From Candidatus Krumholzibacteriia bacterium (lineage in GTDB: Bacteria > Krumholzibacteriota > Krumholzibacteria > WVZY01 > JAKEHA01): a stretch of 13,137 bases of DNA. A model generated the notes under the pieces. It had not been told where the DNA came from, did no database searches, and saw only the letters and a list, made by a program, of their open reading frames with translations. Every line of letters begins with the position of its first letter. Position 1 is the first letter of the stretch. The translations under genes were made by a program, and so were the position numbers. This document shows, piece by piece, positions 6,082-13,137 of this stretch. Where the stretch lies: NCBI GenBank assembly GCA_029863355.1, contig JAOTVO010000044.1:1-13137 (forward strand), read 5' to 3'.

Positions 6082-8556
6082 ATGAGGAACGCGCTGAATG
6101 CGGGCGCCCCGGCCGGGAGCGCCGACACGACGGGCCGCCGCCTGTTCTGGGGTGGCGCCGGGCTCGCCTTCCTGCTCAGCCTCGGTCTCTACGTGCGCAC
6201 GATGGAGGCGAGCGCGAGCTTCTGGGACGCGGGCGAGTTCATCGCCGCGGCGCACATACTGGGCGTGCCCCACTCACCGGGCACGCCGCTCTACGTTCTC
6301 CTGGCCAAGGTCTTCTCGTTGTTCCCGCTGTGGTTCTTCAACGTCGCCCAGCGCATGAACCTGCTCTCCGCGTTCTGCGGCGCGGCCGGCATCCTGTTCG
6401 TGTACTTGCTCATCGTCCGTTTCCTCGACTTCACGCTGGGCAAGAGCGAGACGGTCAATGACACCCTCATCAAGGTGGCCGGCGCGCTGACGGGGGCGCT
6501 ATTCCTCACCTTCAGCGACTCGTACTGGAACAACTCGATCGAGGCCGAGGTCTACTCCATGAGCAACGCCCTCATGGGGTTCATGGCCTGGTTGGTTCTC
6601 AAGTGGGGAGACGATCCGCGCAGCCCGCGCGCGGCCAACTTGATCTACCTGCTCTTCTACTTGCTGGCGCTTTCCGTCGGCTTCCACTTGGGCACCATAC
6701 TCGTGCTGTCGGGGATCTTCTTCTTCGTGCTGATGACGAAGGAGAAGACGTTCACCGCGACCGAGTTCATCGCCGTATGTCTCGGCGTCGGCATCGTGCT
6801 GGCCGACGCGACGATCTACCGCGACGGTCGCGTTACGGTAATCCTGCTCGTCTTGTTCTCGGTGGCGCTGTTGTGGCTGCACTCGGCGCGTTCTCCGTTC
6901 GCGACTATCTGCACGCTGCTGTTCGTGCTGGGCCTGTCCGTGCACTTCTACCTGCTGATTCGGTCGGTGCACGACCCGGTGATCGACGAGGGCGACCCGG
7001 AAACGTGGCGTTCGCTGTACGCGGTGATTCGTCGCGAGCAGTATCCGCCGCCCAACGTCCTACTCCGCAAGGCGGGCCCGTGGTTTCAGCTGCAGCACTT
7101 CAACGGCTACTTCCAGGCGCAGTTCCAGATGGCTTCCGCCTACGTGAGCCAGCTCAACCTGGGTTCGCTCCTTCCCATCGGCCTCGGCGTGTGGGGAATG
7201 GTCGATCAATTCGCGCGGCACAAGAAGACGTTCGTGATGTTGTTCGTCACGCTCATCGTGGTGAGCCTGGGTCTGGTGTTTTACCTCAATTTCTCCAGCG
7301 CCGAGGTTCGCGAGCGAGACTACTTCTACTCTCCGGCCTTCTACTTTTTCGCCGTCTACATCGGGATGGGCGCGGGAAGCCTACTCGGCGAGCTGCGCAA
7401 CCTCTTCGCGCGTTCGTCCCGCCGGCTCTCGCCGGTCTTGGTGGGGTGCGCGGTCGCGCTCCTCGCGCTCCCGTTCTTCACGCTGTCACACCACTACTTC
7501 ACGCACGATCGCTCGCGCAATCTGACGTGCCCGACCTACGCGCGCAATATGCTCGTGGGGTTGGAGCGGGACTCCATTCTGTTCACCAACGGCGACAACG
7601 ACACCTTCCCCCTCTGGTACATCCAGGAGGTGGAGGAGTACCGCCGCGACGTACGCGTCGTCAATCTGAGCCTTCTCAATACTCCGTGGTACATCAAGCA
7701 GTGCAGGGACTACGAGCCCAAGGTGCCCATCGCGTGGACGGACGAGCAGATCAACCGGCTGCAGCCCGTGCCGACCCGGGAGGGGTGGGTGCTGGTCCGC
7801 GATCTCGCCGTGCAGCACATACTCCAGACCAACAAGTTCCGGCGGCCGATATACTTTGCGGTCACGATCCCCCCGGTGACCTACGCGCCGTACCGGGAGT
7901 ATCTGGAGATGGAGGGGTTGGCCTACATGGTGGTGCCCCGCAAGGGCGACAACATGATCAACGTCACGCGGCTCGAGCGCAACATTGTCGAGCTGTTCGA
8001 TTACACGAGCATCCTCACGGCCGATTGGAAGCGGGACGACGGCCTGTACCAGCCGCAGCACACGGTGCACCTGATGCAGAACTACGCGGCCGCGTTTATC
8101 CAGCTCGCGTACATCATGCACCAGGACAGCACGTTCGACAAAGCGCTCCGCTACCTGGAGGCGGCGTGCGAGATATCGCCGCACATGCAGCCGTGCCAGC
8201 TGCTCGGCCTTTACCGTTACGACGCCGGAGACACGGTGGGCGGGCTCGGCTTCTACCGGGATCAGATCGAAGCGGATCCCGGCAACCTGATGGCGATGTA
8301 CCGACTGTCGGGGATATACGAGCGCATGGGGGACTACCAGTCCGCCTCGAAGCTGCTCGACGCCGTCTTGGCGGCGGATCCGGAGAACCGGGAGCTGGTG
8401 CTGACCGCCAGCTCCGTCGCCGCCCGCGGGGGCATGGCGGGCAACGCGCGCCGGTACCTGGCCAGTTGGCTGGCACGGCACCCGGAAGACGACTCCGCTC
8501 GTCAGATGCTGGAGGAGATCGACGCGGCGATCGGTGACGCGGCGGGGCGTCGATAG
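6082..8556 (+). CDS. DUF2723 (TMEM260-like) membrane glycosyltransferase with C-terminal TPR-like region
   Basis: This is an 824-residue polytopic membrane protein of the DUF2723 family. The N-terminal part has a first membrane segment (about residues 22-38) followed by the loop FWDAGEFIAAAHIL, whose Asp49 and Glu52 occupy the place of the catalytic acidic residues of GT-C enzymes. HSPGTPLY (64-71) and WNNSIEAEVYSM (149-160) are further family motifs. About ten or more hydrophobic segments follow to near residue 490. A soluble part has the family block TNGDNDTFPLWYIQEVEE and then, from about 675 to 815, helical repeats resembling TPRs (for example LSGIYERMGDYQSASKLLD). Human TMEM260, in this family, is a protein O-mannosyltransferase; a similar lipid-linked-sugar-dependent transferase is inferred here. 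The ATG at 6082 is preferred over an in-frame GTG at 6025, whose 19 extra residues are charged and would run through the leader hairpin. The next start is 2 nt after the stop. Confidence 0.9.
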   Translation: MRNALNAGAPAGSADTTGRRLFWGGAGLAFLLSLGLYVRTMEASASFWDAGEFIAAAHILGVPHSPGTPLYVLLAKVFSLFPLWFFNVAQRMNLLSAFCGAAGILFVYLLIVRFLDFTLGKSETVNDTLIKVAGALTGALFLTFSDSYWNNSIEAEVYSMSNALMGFMAWLVLKWGDDPRSPRAANLIYLLFYLLALSVGFHLGTILVLSGIFFFVLMTKEKTFTATEFIAVCLGVGIVLADATIYRDGRVTVILLVLFSVALLWLHSARSPFATICTLLFVLGLSVHFYLLIRSVHDPVIDEGDPETWRSLYAVIRREQYPPPNVLLRKAGPWFQLQHFNGYFQAQFQMASAYVSQLNLGSLLPIGLGVWGMVDQFARHKKTFVMLFVTLIVVSLGLVFYLNFSSAEVRERDYFYSPAFYFFAVYIGMGAGSLLGELRNLFARSSRRLSPVLVGCAVALLALPFFTLSHHYFTHDRSRNLTCPTYARNMLVGLERDSILFTNGDNDTFPLWYIQEVEEYRRDVRVVNLSLLNTPWYIKQCRDYEPKVPIAWTDEQINRLQPVPTREGWVLVRDLAVQHILQTNKFRRPIYFAVTIPPVTYAPYREYLEMEGLAYMVVPRKGDNMINVTRLERNIVELFDYTSILTADWKRDDGLYQPQHTVHLMQNYAAAFIQLAYIMHQDSTFDKALRYLEAACEISPHMQPCQLLGLYRYDAGDTVGGLGFYRDQIEADPGNLMAMYRLSGIYERMGDYQSASKLLDAVLAADPENRELVLTASSVAARGGMAGNARRYLASWLARHPEDDSARQMLEEIDAAIGDAAGRR

Positions 8557-8558
8557 AA

Positions 8559-9527
8559 GTGGCGGAAACGGCGCACAACGTGCTGGTCACCGGGGTGGCC
8601 GGCTTCATCGGGTCGCACCTGGCCGCGCGGCTCCTCGACCTGGGCCACAGCGTGGTCGGCGTGGACTGCTTCACCGACTACTACGACGTGCGCATCAAGA
8701 AGGACAATCTGTCCTCGTTGTTGCCCCACGAGCGCTTCCGCTTCGTCGGTGAATCGGTCAACACCGTCGATCTCCGCGAGCTCCTCGCCGGCGTGGACTG
8801 TGTGTTCCACCAGGCGGCGCAGGCGGGCGTGCGCGCGAGCTGGGGAGAGCAGTTCGAGACCTACATCGACGCGAACATCCGCGCGACGCAGCGCCTGTGC
8901 GAGGCGGCGAGGGAAACGAAGCTCCGCCGCTTCGTCTACGCCAGCTCGAGCTCGGTCTACGGAGAGACGACGGAGCTGCCGATGAAGGAGTCCCACCCCA
9001 CGCGCCCGGTCTCACCCTATGGCGTGACCAAACTGGACGGAGAGAACCTCTGCCTGCTCTACGCCAAGAGCTACGAGCTGCCCGTGGTCTGTCTGCGCTA
9101 CTTCACCGTGTATGGCCCGCGCCAACGTCCCGACATGGCTTTTCATCGCTTCCTGCGCGCAGCGGCCACGGGGAGTCCCGTGGAGGTTTACGGCAACGGC
9201 GCGCAGACGCGCGACTTCACCTATATCGGCGATGCCGTCGCCGCCAACGTCGCCGCCATGAGCTACGACGGCCCGGAGCGGGTCTTCAACATCGGGGGCG
9301 GCAGCCGCGTCGCCCTCAACAGCGCCCTCGACGTCATCGGACGCCACGCCCGCGGCGAGTTCGAGGTGCGCTACCGCGACGCCCAGCGCGGCGACGTCAC
9401 CCATACCTATGCCGACATCTCCCTGGCGGCGCGGGAGCTGGGCTACGAACCGCGCACCGGACTGGAGGACGGCATCGCGCGCGAGGCCGAGTGGATCGCG
9501 TCGGTCTATACGCGCATCGGGGGCTAG
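8559..9527 (+). CDS. NAD-dependent nucleotide-sugar epimerase/dehydratase (extended SDR)
   Basis: This 322-residue extended short-chain dehydrogenase probably makes a nucleotide sugar for the neighbouring transferases. The NAD-binding glycine motif is TGVAGFIG (G12, G15, G18), Asp36 after the second strand would bind the adenine ribose, and the catalytic triad is visible as the serine run YASSSSVYG (127-135) and YGVTK (Y154, K158). CFTDYYDVRIKKDNL near residues 37-51 and the later RPDMAFHRFL and TRDFTYIGD resemble UDP-glucuronate or UDP-glucose 4-epimerases, but dehydratase or decarboxylase activity cannot be excluded. The start is GTG, 2 nt after the DUF2723 stop, and gives the expected short run before the glycine motif. 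The gene is followed 3 nt later by the GT2. Confidence 0.9.
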   Translation: MAETAHNVLVTGVAGFIGSHLAARLLDLGHSVVGVDCFTDYYDVRIKKDNLSSLLPHERFRFVGESVNTVDLRELLAGVDCVFHQAAQAGVRASWGEQFETYIDANIRATQRLCEAARETKLRRFVYASSSSVYGETTELPMKESHPTRPVSPYGVTKLDGENLCLLYAKSYELPVVCLRYFTVYGPRQRPDMAFHRFLRAAATGSPVEVYGNGAQTRDFTYIGDAVAANVAAMSYDGPERVFNIGGGSRVALNSALDVIGRHARGEFEVRYRDAQRGDVTHTYADISLAARELGYEPRTGLEDGIAREAEWIASVYTRIGG

Positions 9528-9530
9528 ATC

Positions 9531-10496
9531 ATGAAGGTCTCGGTCGTCATACCTTGCTACAACGAAGAGGAGAGCCTGCGGGAGCTCTTCGACAAGCTCG
9601 AGGCCGTAATGACGCGGGCGGACTGGGACTACGAGTACATCTTCGTGGACGACGGGAGCACGGATCGCACCGTGGCGGTGCTGCGCGAGCTGCGCGAGCG
9701 CTCGAACCGGGTTGGGGTGATCAGCTTTCGTCGCAACTACGGCAAATCGGCCGCGCTGAACGCCGCCTTCCGCGCGGTCGACGGCGACGTCGTGGTCACG
9801 ATCGACGCGGATCTGCAGGACGACCCGGGGGAGATCCCCGGCCTCTTGCACAAGCTCGCCGGCGGCGCCGACTTGGTTTCGGGATGGAAGACCGACCGCC
9901 AGGATCCCCTCTCCAAGACGCTGCCATCGCGCTTCTTCAACGCGATGACTTCCCTCGTGTCGGGGGTCAAGCTGCACGACTTCAACTGCGGACTCAAGGC
10001 CTATCGCCGCTCCGTCGTGGACTCGCTCACCCTCTATGGAGAGCTCCATCGCTTCATACCGGTGCTGGCCGCGTGGGACGGTTTCAAGGTGGACGAGATC
10101 GGCGTGCGGCATTTCCGCCGCAAGTACGGGAGCAGCAAGTACGGCGCGCGGCGTTTTCTCAACGGGTTCTTCGACCTGATGACGGTGATGTTCGTCACGA
10201 GACGCTCGCTCAACCCGTTGCACTTCTTCGGACGCGTGTCGATCGTGCTCTTCATTCTCGGTTCTCTGCCGCAGATCGTGTTCTTCGTGAGGTGGGTGAG
10301 CGGCGAGGGCCTGCGCGTGCGCCCCATCATGCTGCTCGGCTTCGTGCTGATCATCGTCGCGCTGCAAATCGGGTCGATCGGGCTTCTGGCCGAGATGATC
10401 TCGTCGCGCAGCGCGCGCGAATCGACGTACGCTTTCCGGGAGTACCGCGTGCGCGGCATCGAGGCCCCCCCGAACACCGGACACGACGGACCATGA
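9531..10496 (+). CDS. GT2 polyprenyl-phosphate glycosyltransferase (DPM1/GtrB-like) with two C-terminal TM helices
   Basis: This 321-residue enzyme has a cytosolic GT-A domain: VVIPCYNEEESL (5-16), FVDDGSTDRT (38-47) and the catalytic/metal motif DADLQDDP (92-99). The mid region has FNCGLKAYRR (near 147-156) and KYGSSKYG, as in dolichyl-phosphate mannose synthase and bactoprenol glucosyltransferases such as GtrB. Two hydrophobic segments near residues 237-256 and 264-288 should anchor it in the membrane, again as in that subfamily. The expected reaction is transfer of a sugar from a nucleotide donor to polyprenyl phosphate, giving a donor for GT-C enzymes on the outer face. The sugar (mannose, glucose or other) is not determined. 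The ATG lies 3 nt after the epimerase stop. Its TGA overlaps the next ATG as ATGA. Confidence 0.92.
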   Translation: MKVSVVIPCYNEEESLRELFDKLEAVMTRADWDYEYIFVDDGSTDRTVAVLRELRERSNRVGVISFRRNYGKSAALNAAFRAVDGDVVVTIDADLQDDPGEIPGLLHKLAGGADLVSGWKTDRQDPLSKTLPSRFFNAMTSLVSGVKLHDFNCGLKAYRRSVVDSLTLYGELHRFIPVLAAWDGFKVDEIGVRHFRRKYGSSKYGARRFLNGFFDLMTVMFVTRRSLNPLHFFGRVSIVLFILGSLPQIVFFVRWVSGEGLRVRPIMLLGFVLIIVALQIGSIGLLAEMISSRSARESTYAFREYRVRGIEAPPNTGHDGP

Positions 10497-11629
10497 ACGT
10501 CTGCCTGGTCGGCCCCGCACACCCTTACCGGGGCGGGATCGCCCATTTCACCTCCATGCTCGCCAAGTCCTTCGCCGTCGAGCATAGAGTGGATGTCATC
10601 AACTTCAGGCGCCTGTACCCCTCCTTCCTCTTTCCCGGCAAGACGCAGTACGACGACAGCACTTCGCCGCTCGCCGTCCCTTCGCGGCGGATCATCGATT
10701 CCATGAACCCGCTCACCTATCTGGAGGCGGCGCGGTGGATCGAGCGGGGGCGGGCCGACCTCGTGGTGATCCAGTGGTGGCACCCATTCTTCGCACCCGC
10801 TTTCCGCGTGATCTGCTCTCGGGTGCGCCGGCGCACGCGCTCGCGCATCGTCTTCCTGTGCCACAACGTTCTCCCGCACGAGCCCTCGCCGTTCGACCGC
10901 GCCCTGGTGAGGATGGGGCTGGGGGGCGGCCACGCGTTCCTGGTGCAGTCCGGCGAGGACGGTCGCACGCTGGAAGCCCTGGTGGCGGGGGCGAAGGTCG
11001 GCTTCAATCCCCACCCCATCTACGACTGGTTCGACATGAAGCGCTACGACGCGGACGGTGCTCGGCGGGCGCTCGACGTGCACGGGAGGGTCCTGCTCTT
11101 TTTCGGTCTCGTTCGCTCCTACAAGGGCCTCTCCGTCCTGCTGCGCGCATTCGCCGCGTGCGGGGAGCGACTCGGAGCTACACTGCTCGTGGTGGGCGAG
11201 TTCTACGAGCCGCGCGCGCGTTACGAGGAGTTAATCGCGCAACTGGGAATCGGCGAGCGCGTGCGGCTGGTCGACCGGTACGTGCCCAACGAGGAGGTCG
11301 AGGTGTACTTCAAGGCGGCCGACCTCGTCGTGCTGCCCTATCTCACCGCCACGCAGAGCGGCGTCGTCCAAATTGCTTTCTCCTTCGCCAAGCCCGTGGT
11401 CGTGACCGGGGTCGGCGGGTTGCCCGACGTGGTGACGGACGGTGAGACCGGATACGTAGTGACGCCCGACGATCCCGAGGCCCTCGCCGGCGCGATCGAA
11501 CGCTTCTTTGCGGAGAACGCGGCCGCTCGTATGAGCGCCGCGATCAGGGCCGACCTGGACCGGTTCTCCTGGCGCCGGTGCGTGCGCGCGCTCGTCGAAC
11601 TCGCTCGGGAGGGGGACGAGACCGCGTGA
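10493..11629 (+). CDS. GT4-like glycosyltransferase lacking the E-x7-E motif
   Basis: This 378-residue GT-B protein starts MNVCLVGPAHPYRGGIAHFT, a recognisable N-terminal pattern for one branch of GT4 enzymes in exopolysaccharide and O-antigen loci. VIQWWHPFFAP near 90 and a C-terminal nucleotide-sugar domain with FFGLVRSYKG (203-212), LLVVGEFYE and VVVTGVGGLPDVV follow. Where GT4 enzymes usually have E-x7-E, this protein has TATQSGVVQIA (285-295), so both glutamates are absent. The YLTATQSGVVQIA pattern seems to me a subfamily trait rather than damage, because the rest of the domain is intact. It is expected to be cytosolic or peripheral to the membrane. The ATG overlaps the GT2 stop by 4 nt. 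The TGA at 11627-11629 ends this run and a 60-nt gap follows. Confidence 0.87.
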   Translation: MNVCLVGPAHPYRGGIAHFTSMLAKSFAVEHRVDVINFRRLYPSFLFPGKTQYDDSTSPLAVPSRRIIDSMNPLTYLEAARWIERGRADLVVIQWWHPFFAPAFRVICSRVRRRTRSRIVFLCHNVLPHEPSPFDRALVRMGLGGGHAFLVQSGEDGRTLEALVAGAKVGFNPHPIYDWFDMKRYDADGARRALDVHGRVLLFFGLVRSYKGLSVLLRAFAACGERLGATLLVVGEFYEPRARYEELIAQLGIGERVRLVDRYVPNEEVEVYFKAADLVVLPYLTATQSGVVQIAFSFAKPVVVTGVGGLPDVVTDGETGYVVTPDDPEALAGAIERFFAENAAARMSAAIRADLDRFSWRRCVRALVELAREGDETA

Positions 11630-11633
11630 GGCG

Positions 11634-11641
11634 AAACGTTT
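11634..11641. repeat. 8-bp palindrome AAACGTTT at the promoter candidate
   Basis: A perfect 8-bp palindrome lies just downstream of the GT4 stop and overlaps the first two bases of the TTGGGC box. It is AT-rich in a GC-rich background. It could be half of an operator, but a single short palindrome is weak evidence. Confidence 0.3.
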
Positions 11642-11668
11642 GGGCGCGTCGAGGGGCTGTGGTATCAT
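11640..11668 (+). promoter_or_regulatory. Candidate sigma70-type promoter for the YfhO-family gene
   Basis: TTGGGC (11640-11645) and TATCAT (11663-11668) are separated by 17 nt. The -10 box matches five of six consensus positions; the -35 box matches only the TTG. It sits in the only gap between the second glycosyltransferase run and the last gene, and would give a short leader of about 15 nt before the start codon. No terminator for the preceding operon is visible, so read-through into the last gene is also possible. Confidence 0.5.
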
Positions 11669-11677
11669 TCCGCGACC

Positions 11678-11687
11678 AGGAAGGAAG
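11678..11687 (+). promoter_or_regulatory. Ribosome binding site of the YfhO-family gene
   Basis: AGGAAGGAAG precedes the ATG at 11690 and offers two AGGA cores, 8 and 4 nt away. It is among the strongest ribosome binding sites in the window and fixes the start of the last gene. Confidence 0.75.
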
Positions 11688-11689
11688 CA

Positions 11690-13137
11690 ATGCCTGACAA
11701 GAAACCCGCCAAGGCCGTTCGTGCGAGCACGGCGCGCGCGTCTTCACGACGCGAGTCGTTGCGCAACGAAGCGCTCATCGCCGCGCTGGTAATGGTGGTG
11801 GCGTTATGCCTCCTCTATCCGCAGCTGGTGTTTCAAGACCAGATCTTCTTCTCCGGGGACAACGAGGCGGCGGCGAGCTTCGCGTCGGTGGGCAAGACCG
11901 CGCTCGAACGCGGGGTCTACCCGGTGTGGAACCCGTATCTCTTCTCGGGCATGCCGAGCTACGCGAGCCTCTCCTTCGCTCCCTACGTCTACCCGGTCAA
12001 CTACGTAGTGGGTCTCCTGGAAAAGTACCTCTTCTTTCCGACCCTGACCTGGTTTCTCTTTCACGCCTGGCTCACGGGGATGGGCGTTTATCTCCTCCTG
12101 CGCCACTGGCGCCGGCACTGGGCCGCCGCCATGGCCGGGGGCGCTCTGATGATGTGGGTGCCCAATCTGGTCGCCGTCGGCGCCAACGGACACGGCAGTC
12201 AGGCCAGCGCGTGCGCGTATCTCCCGCTGGCGCTGCTCCTCTGGGACCGTGTGTGGCGCGGACGCGGCACGCTGGTCAACGGCGCCGGTCTGGCCCTGGT
12301 GCTGGGCCTCTCCATGCTGCGCGGCCATCTGCAGATCTCGTACTACACCTACGCGCTGATCGCTCTCCACCTGGTGTTCTTCGGTGTGGCTCGCATAGTC
12401 GACGGCGCGCGCGGGCGGCCCGCGGTGGAGACCATGCTGCCGCGTCGCTGGCGCGCGGAGTCCGTGCAGGGAAACTCCGGCGTGCGGCTTGCGTCGGCCG
12501 AGGTGGCGTACGCCGTGGGCATCTTTGCGGTCGTCGTGGCGGCGTCGCTCCTCATGAGCGCGGTGCTGCACTGGCCGGTGCACGAGTACGCGAAGTATTC
12601 GATCCGGGGCGCCTCGGAGACGGGCGGGCTGGACTACGGGTATGCGACTTCGTGGAGCTTGCACCCGCTCGAGATGCTCACCTTCATCGTGCCCTTCGCG
12701 TTCGGTTTCGGTAAGGATCTCTACTACGGGTTCATGCCTTTTACCGATTACCCGAACTACTTGGGCGTCATCGTGCTGGTCATGGCCGTGACGGCCATGG
12801 CGACGGTGCGCACGCGCTACGTACGCTTTCTCGGGTTCGTCGCCGTCGTGGCGACGTTCGTAGCCTTCGGCAAGTTCTTCCCGATCCTCTATAAGCCGCT
12901 GTTCGCGCTGGCGCCTTTCTTCGACAAGTTTCGCGTGCCCGTCATGGTCTTGATCGTGCAGCAGCTAGCCGTGGTTTTGCTCTTCGGAATCGGTCTCGAC
13001 GCGGCCATGCGCGCCGACGCGAAGCGGGGGAAGCCGCGCGCCGTGAAGTGGCTGGCGGTGGCGTTCGGGGTCTTCACGGTCGTGGTGCTGTCGCAGGGCT
13101 TCTGGAGCGGGGATTTCGCGGACTCGATCTCGGTGCG
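11690..13137 (+). CDS. YfhO-family polytopic membrane protein, likely GT-C type (3' truncated by window)
   Basis: The frame is open from the ATG at 11690 to the window edge, giving 482 residues with no stop. Residues 1-27 are basic and probably cytosolic; the first membrane segment is about 29-47. It is followed by FSGDNEAAASFAS, where Asp57 and Glu59 lie where GT-C enzymes place catalytic acids, then VWNPYLFSGMPSYAS. Further family-like motifs are GHGSQASA, RGHLQISYYTY near 215-225 and the block YSIRGASETGGLDYG then ATSWSLHPLEML near 305-330. Around ten hydrophobic segments are seen. YfhO-type proteins are proposed to transfer sugars from polyprenyl-phosphate carriers (as for B. subtilis YfhO and lipoteichoic acid), so a role in envelope glycosylation fits the neighbours. 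A hydrophilic stretch near residues 246-275 separates two membrane segments. Typical members exceed 700 residues, so 250 or more are missing. Confidence 0.88.
   Translation, partial: MPDKKPAKAVRASTARASSRRESLRNEALIAALVMVVALCLLYPQLVFQDQIFFSGDNEAAASFASVGKTALERGVYPVWNPYLFSGMPSYASLSFAPYVYPVNYVVGLLEKYLFFPTLTWFLFHAWLTGMGVYLLLRHWRRHWAAAMAGGALMMWVPNLVAVGANGHGSQASACAYLPLALLLWDRVWRGRGTLVNGAGLALVLGLSMLRGHLQISYYTYALIALHLVFFGVARIVDGARGRPAVETMLPRRWRAESVQGNSGVRLASAEVAYAVGIFAVVVAASLLMSAVLHWPVHEYAKYSIRGASETGGLDYGYATSWSLHPLEMLTFIVPFAFGFGKDLYYGFMPFTDYPNYLGVIVLVMAVTAMATVRTRYVRFLGFVAVVATFVAFGKFFPILYKPLFALAPFFDKFRVPVMVLIVQQLAVVLLFGIGLDAAMRADAKRGKPRAVKWLAVAFGVFTVVVLSQGFWSGDFADSISV

Noticed and set aside
4016..6085. 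A very long open frame on the + strand overlapping the GT4 and flippase-like genes
   Set aside because: Its translation is dominated by Arg, Gly, Pro and Ala with no recognisable domain. It is an out-of-frame shadow produced by high GC, while the overlapping frames carry clear family motifs.
5917..6273. Small minus-strand gene across the intergenic leader
   Set aside because: No ribosome binding site or motif is seen, and it overlaps the start of the DUF2723 gene. The composition is typical of a GC-driven shadow.
7486..8481. Long antisense open frame within the DUF2723 gene
   Set aside because: It is low-complexity, rich in Arg, Val and His, has no motif, and lies wholly inside a gene with strong family signatures. 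Similar antisense frames occur inside nearly every gene here.
11806..12714. Open frames on both strands inside the last gene
   Set aside because: The real frame starts at 11690 with a strong ribosome binding site, shows YfhO motifs and stays open to the window edge. The alternatives are Arg/Gly/Ala-rich shadows.
1..13137. Mobile elements, defence genes, CRISPR arrays or RNA genes
   Set aside because: I looked for transposase or integrase motifs, terminal inverted repeats, evenly spaced direct repeats and tRNA-like segments on both strands by eye and found none. Base composition is uniform, so there is no sign of recent transfer.

Overview
The window is high-GC bacterial chromosomal DNA with every gene on the + strand, packed into long co-directional runs with overlaps or gaps of about 0-11 nt. 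I see no tRNA, rRNA, CRISPR array, transposase, integrase or phage gene. A riboflavin-nusB operon beside DUF2723-type (TMEM260-like) and YfhO-type membrane proteins suggests an uncultured member of the FCB superphylum with high GC (Eisenbacteria, Krumholzibacteriota, Latescibacterota or Gemmatimonadota type). That assignment is inference from gene content; no marker gene is available to test it.

Region 1 (1-2307) is the end of a riboflavin operon: the 3' end of riboflavin synthase (ribE), bifunctional ribBA, lumazine synthase ribH, then nusB. RibBA supplies both committed precursors, RibH makes lumazine and RibE makes riboflavin. ribD is probably just upstream, outside the window. The same run continues without a visible terminator through a metallophosphoesterase (2304-3041), a class I methyltransferase (3052-3816), a GT4 glycosyltransferase (3828-4928) and an LPG-synthase-TM/flippase-like membrane protein (4929-5927).

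Region 2 (5928-6081) is the first real intergenic gap. It holds a candidate sigma70-type promoter and a GC-rich leader with two inverted repeats. It precedes a second run: a large DUF2723 GT-C-like membrane protein with a C-terminal TPR-like region (6082-8556), a nucleotide-sugar epimerase (8559-9527), a polyprenyl-phosphate sugar synthase-like GT2 with two C-terminal membrane segments (9531-10496) and a second GT4 (10493-11629).

Region 3 (11630-13137) has a 60-nt gap with a TTGGGC-N17-TATCAT promoter candidate and a strong ribosome binding site, then a YfhO-family multi-spanning membrane protein that runs off the right edge.

Taken together, regions 2 and 3 look like an envelope or protein glycosylation module. 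The epimerase would supply an activated sugar, the GT2 would load it on polyprenyl phosphate, and the DUF2723 and YfhO proteins would use the lipid-linked sugar on the far side of the membrane, with the GT4 enzymes building the glycan in the cytosol. Human TMEM260, the characterised DUF2723 relative, is a protein O-mannosyltransferase, so a bacterial O-glycosylation route is the most interesting hypothesis here. It is not proven by the sequence.
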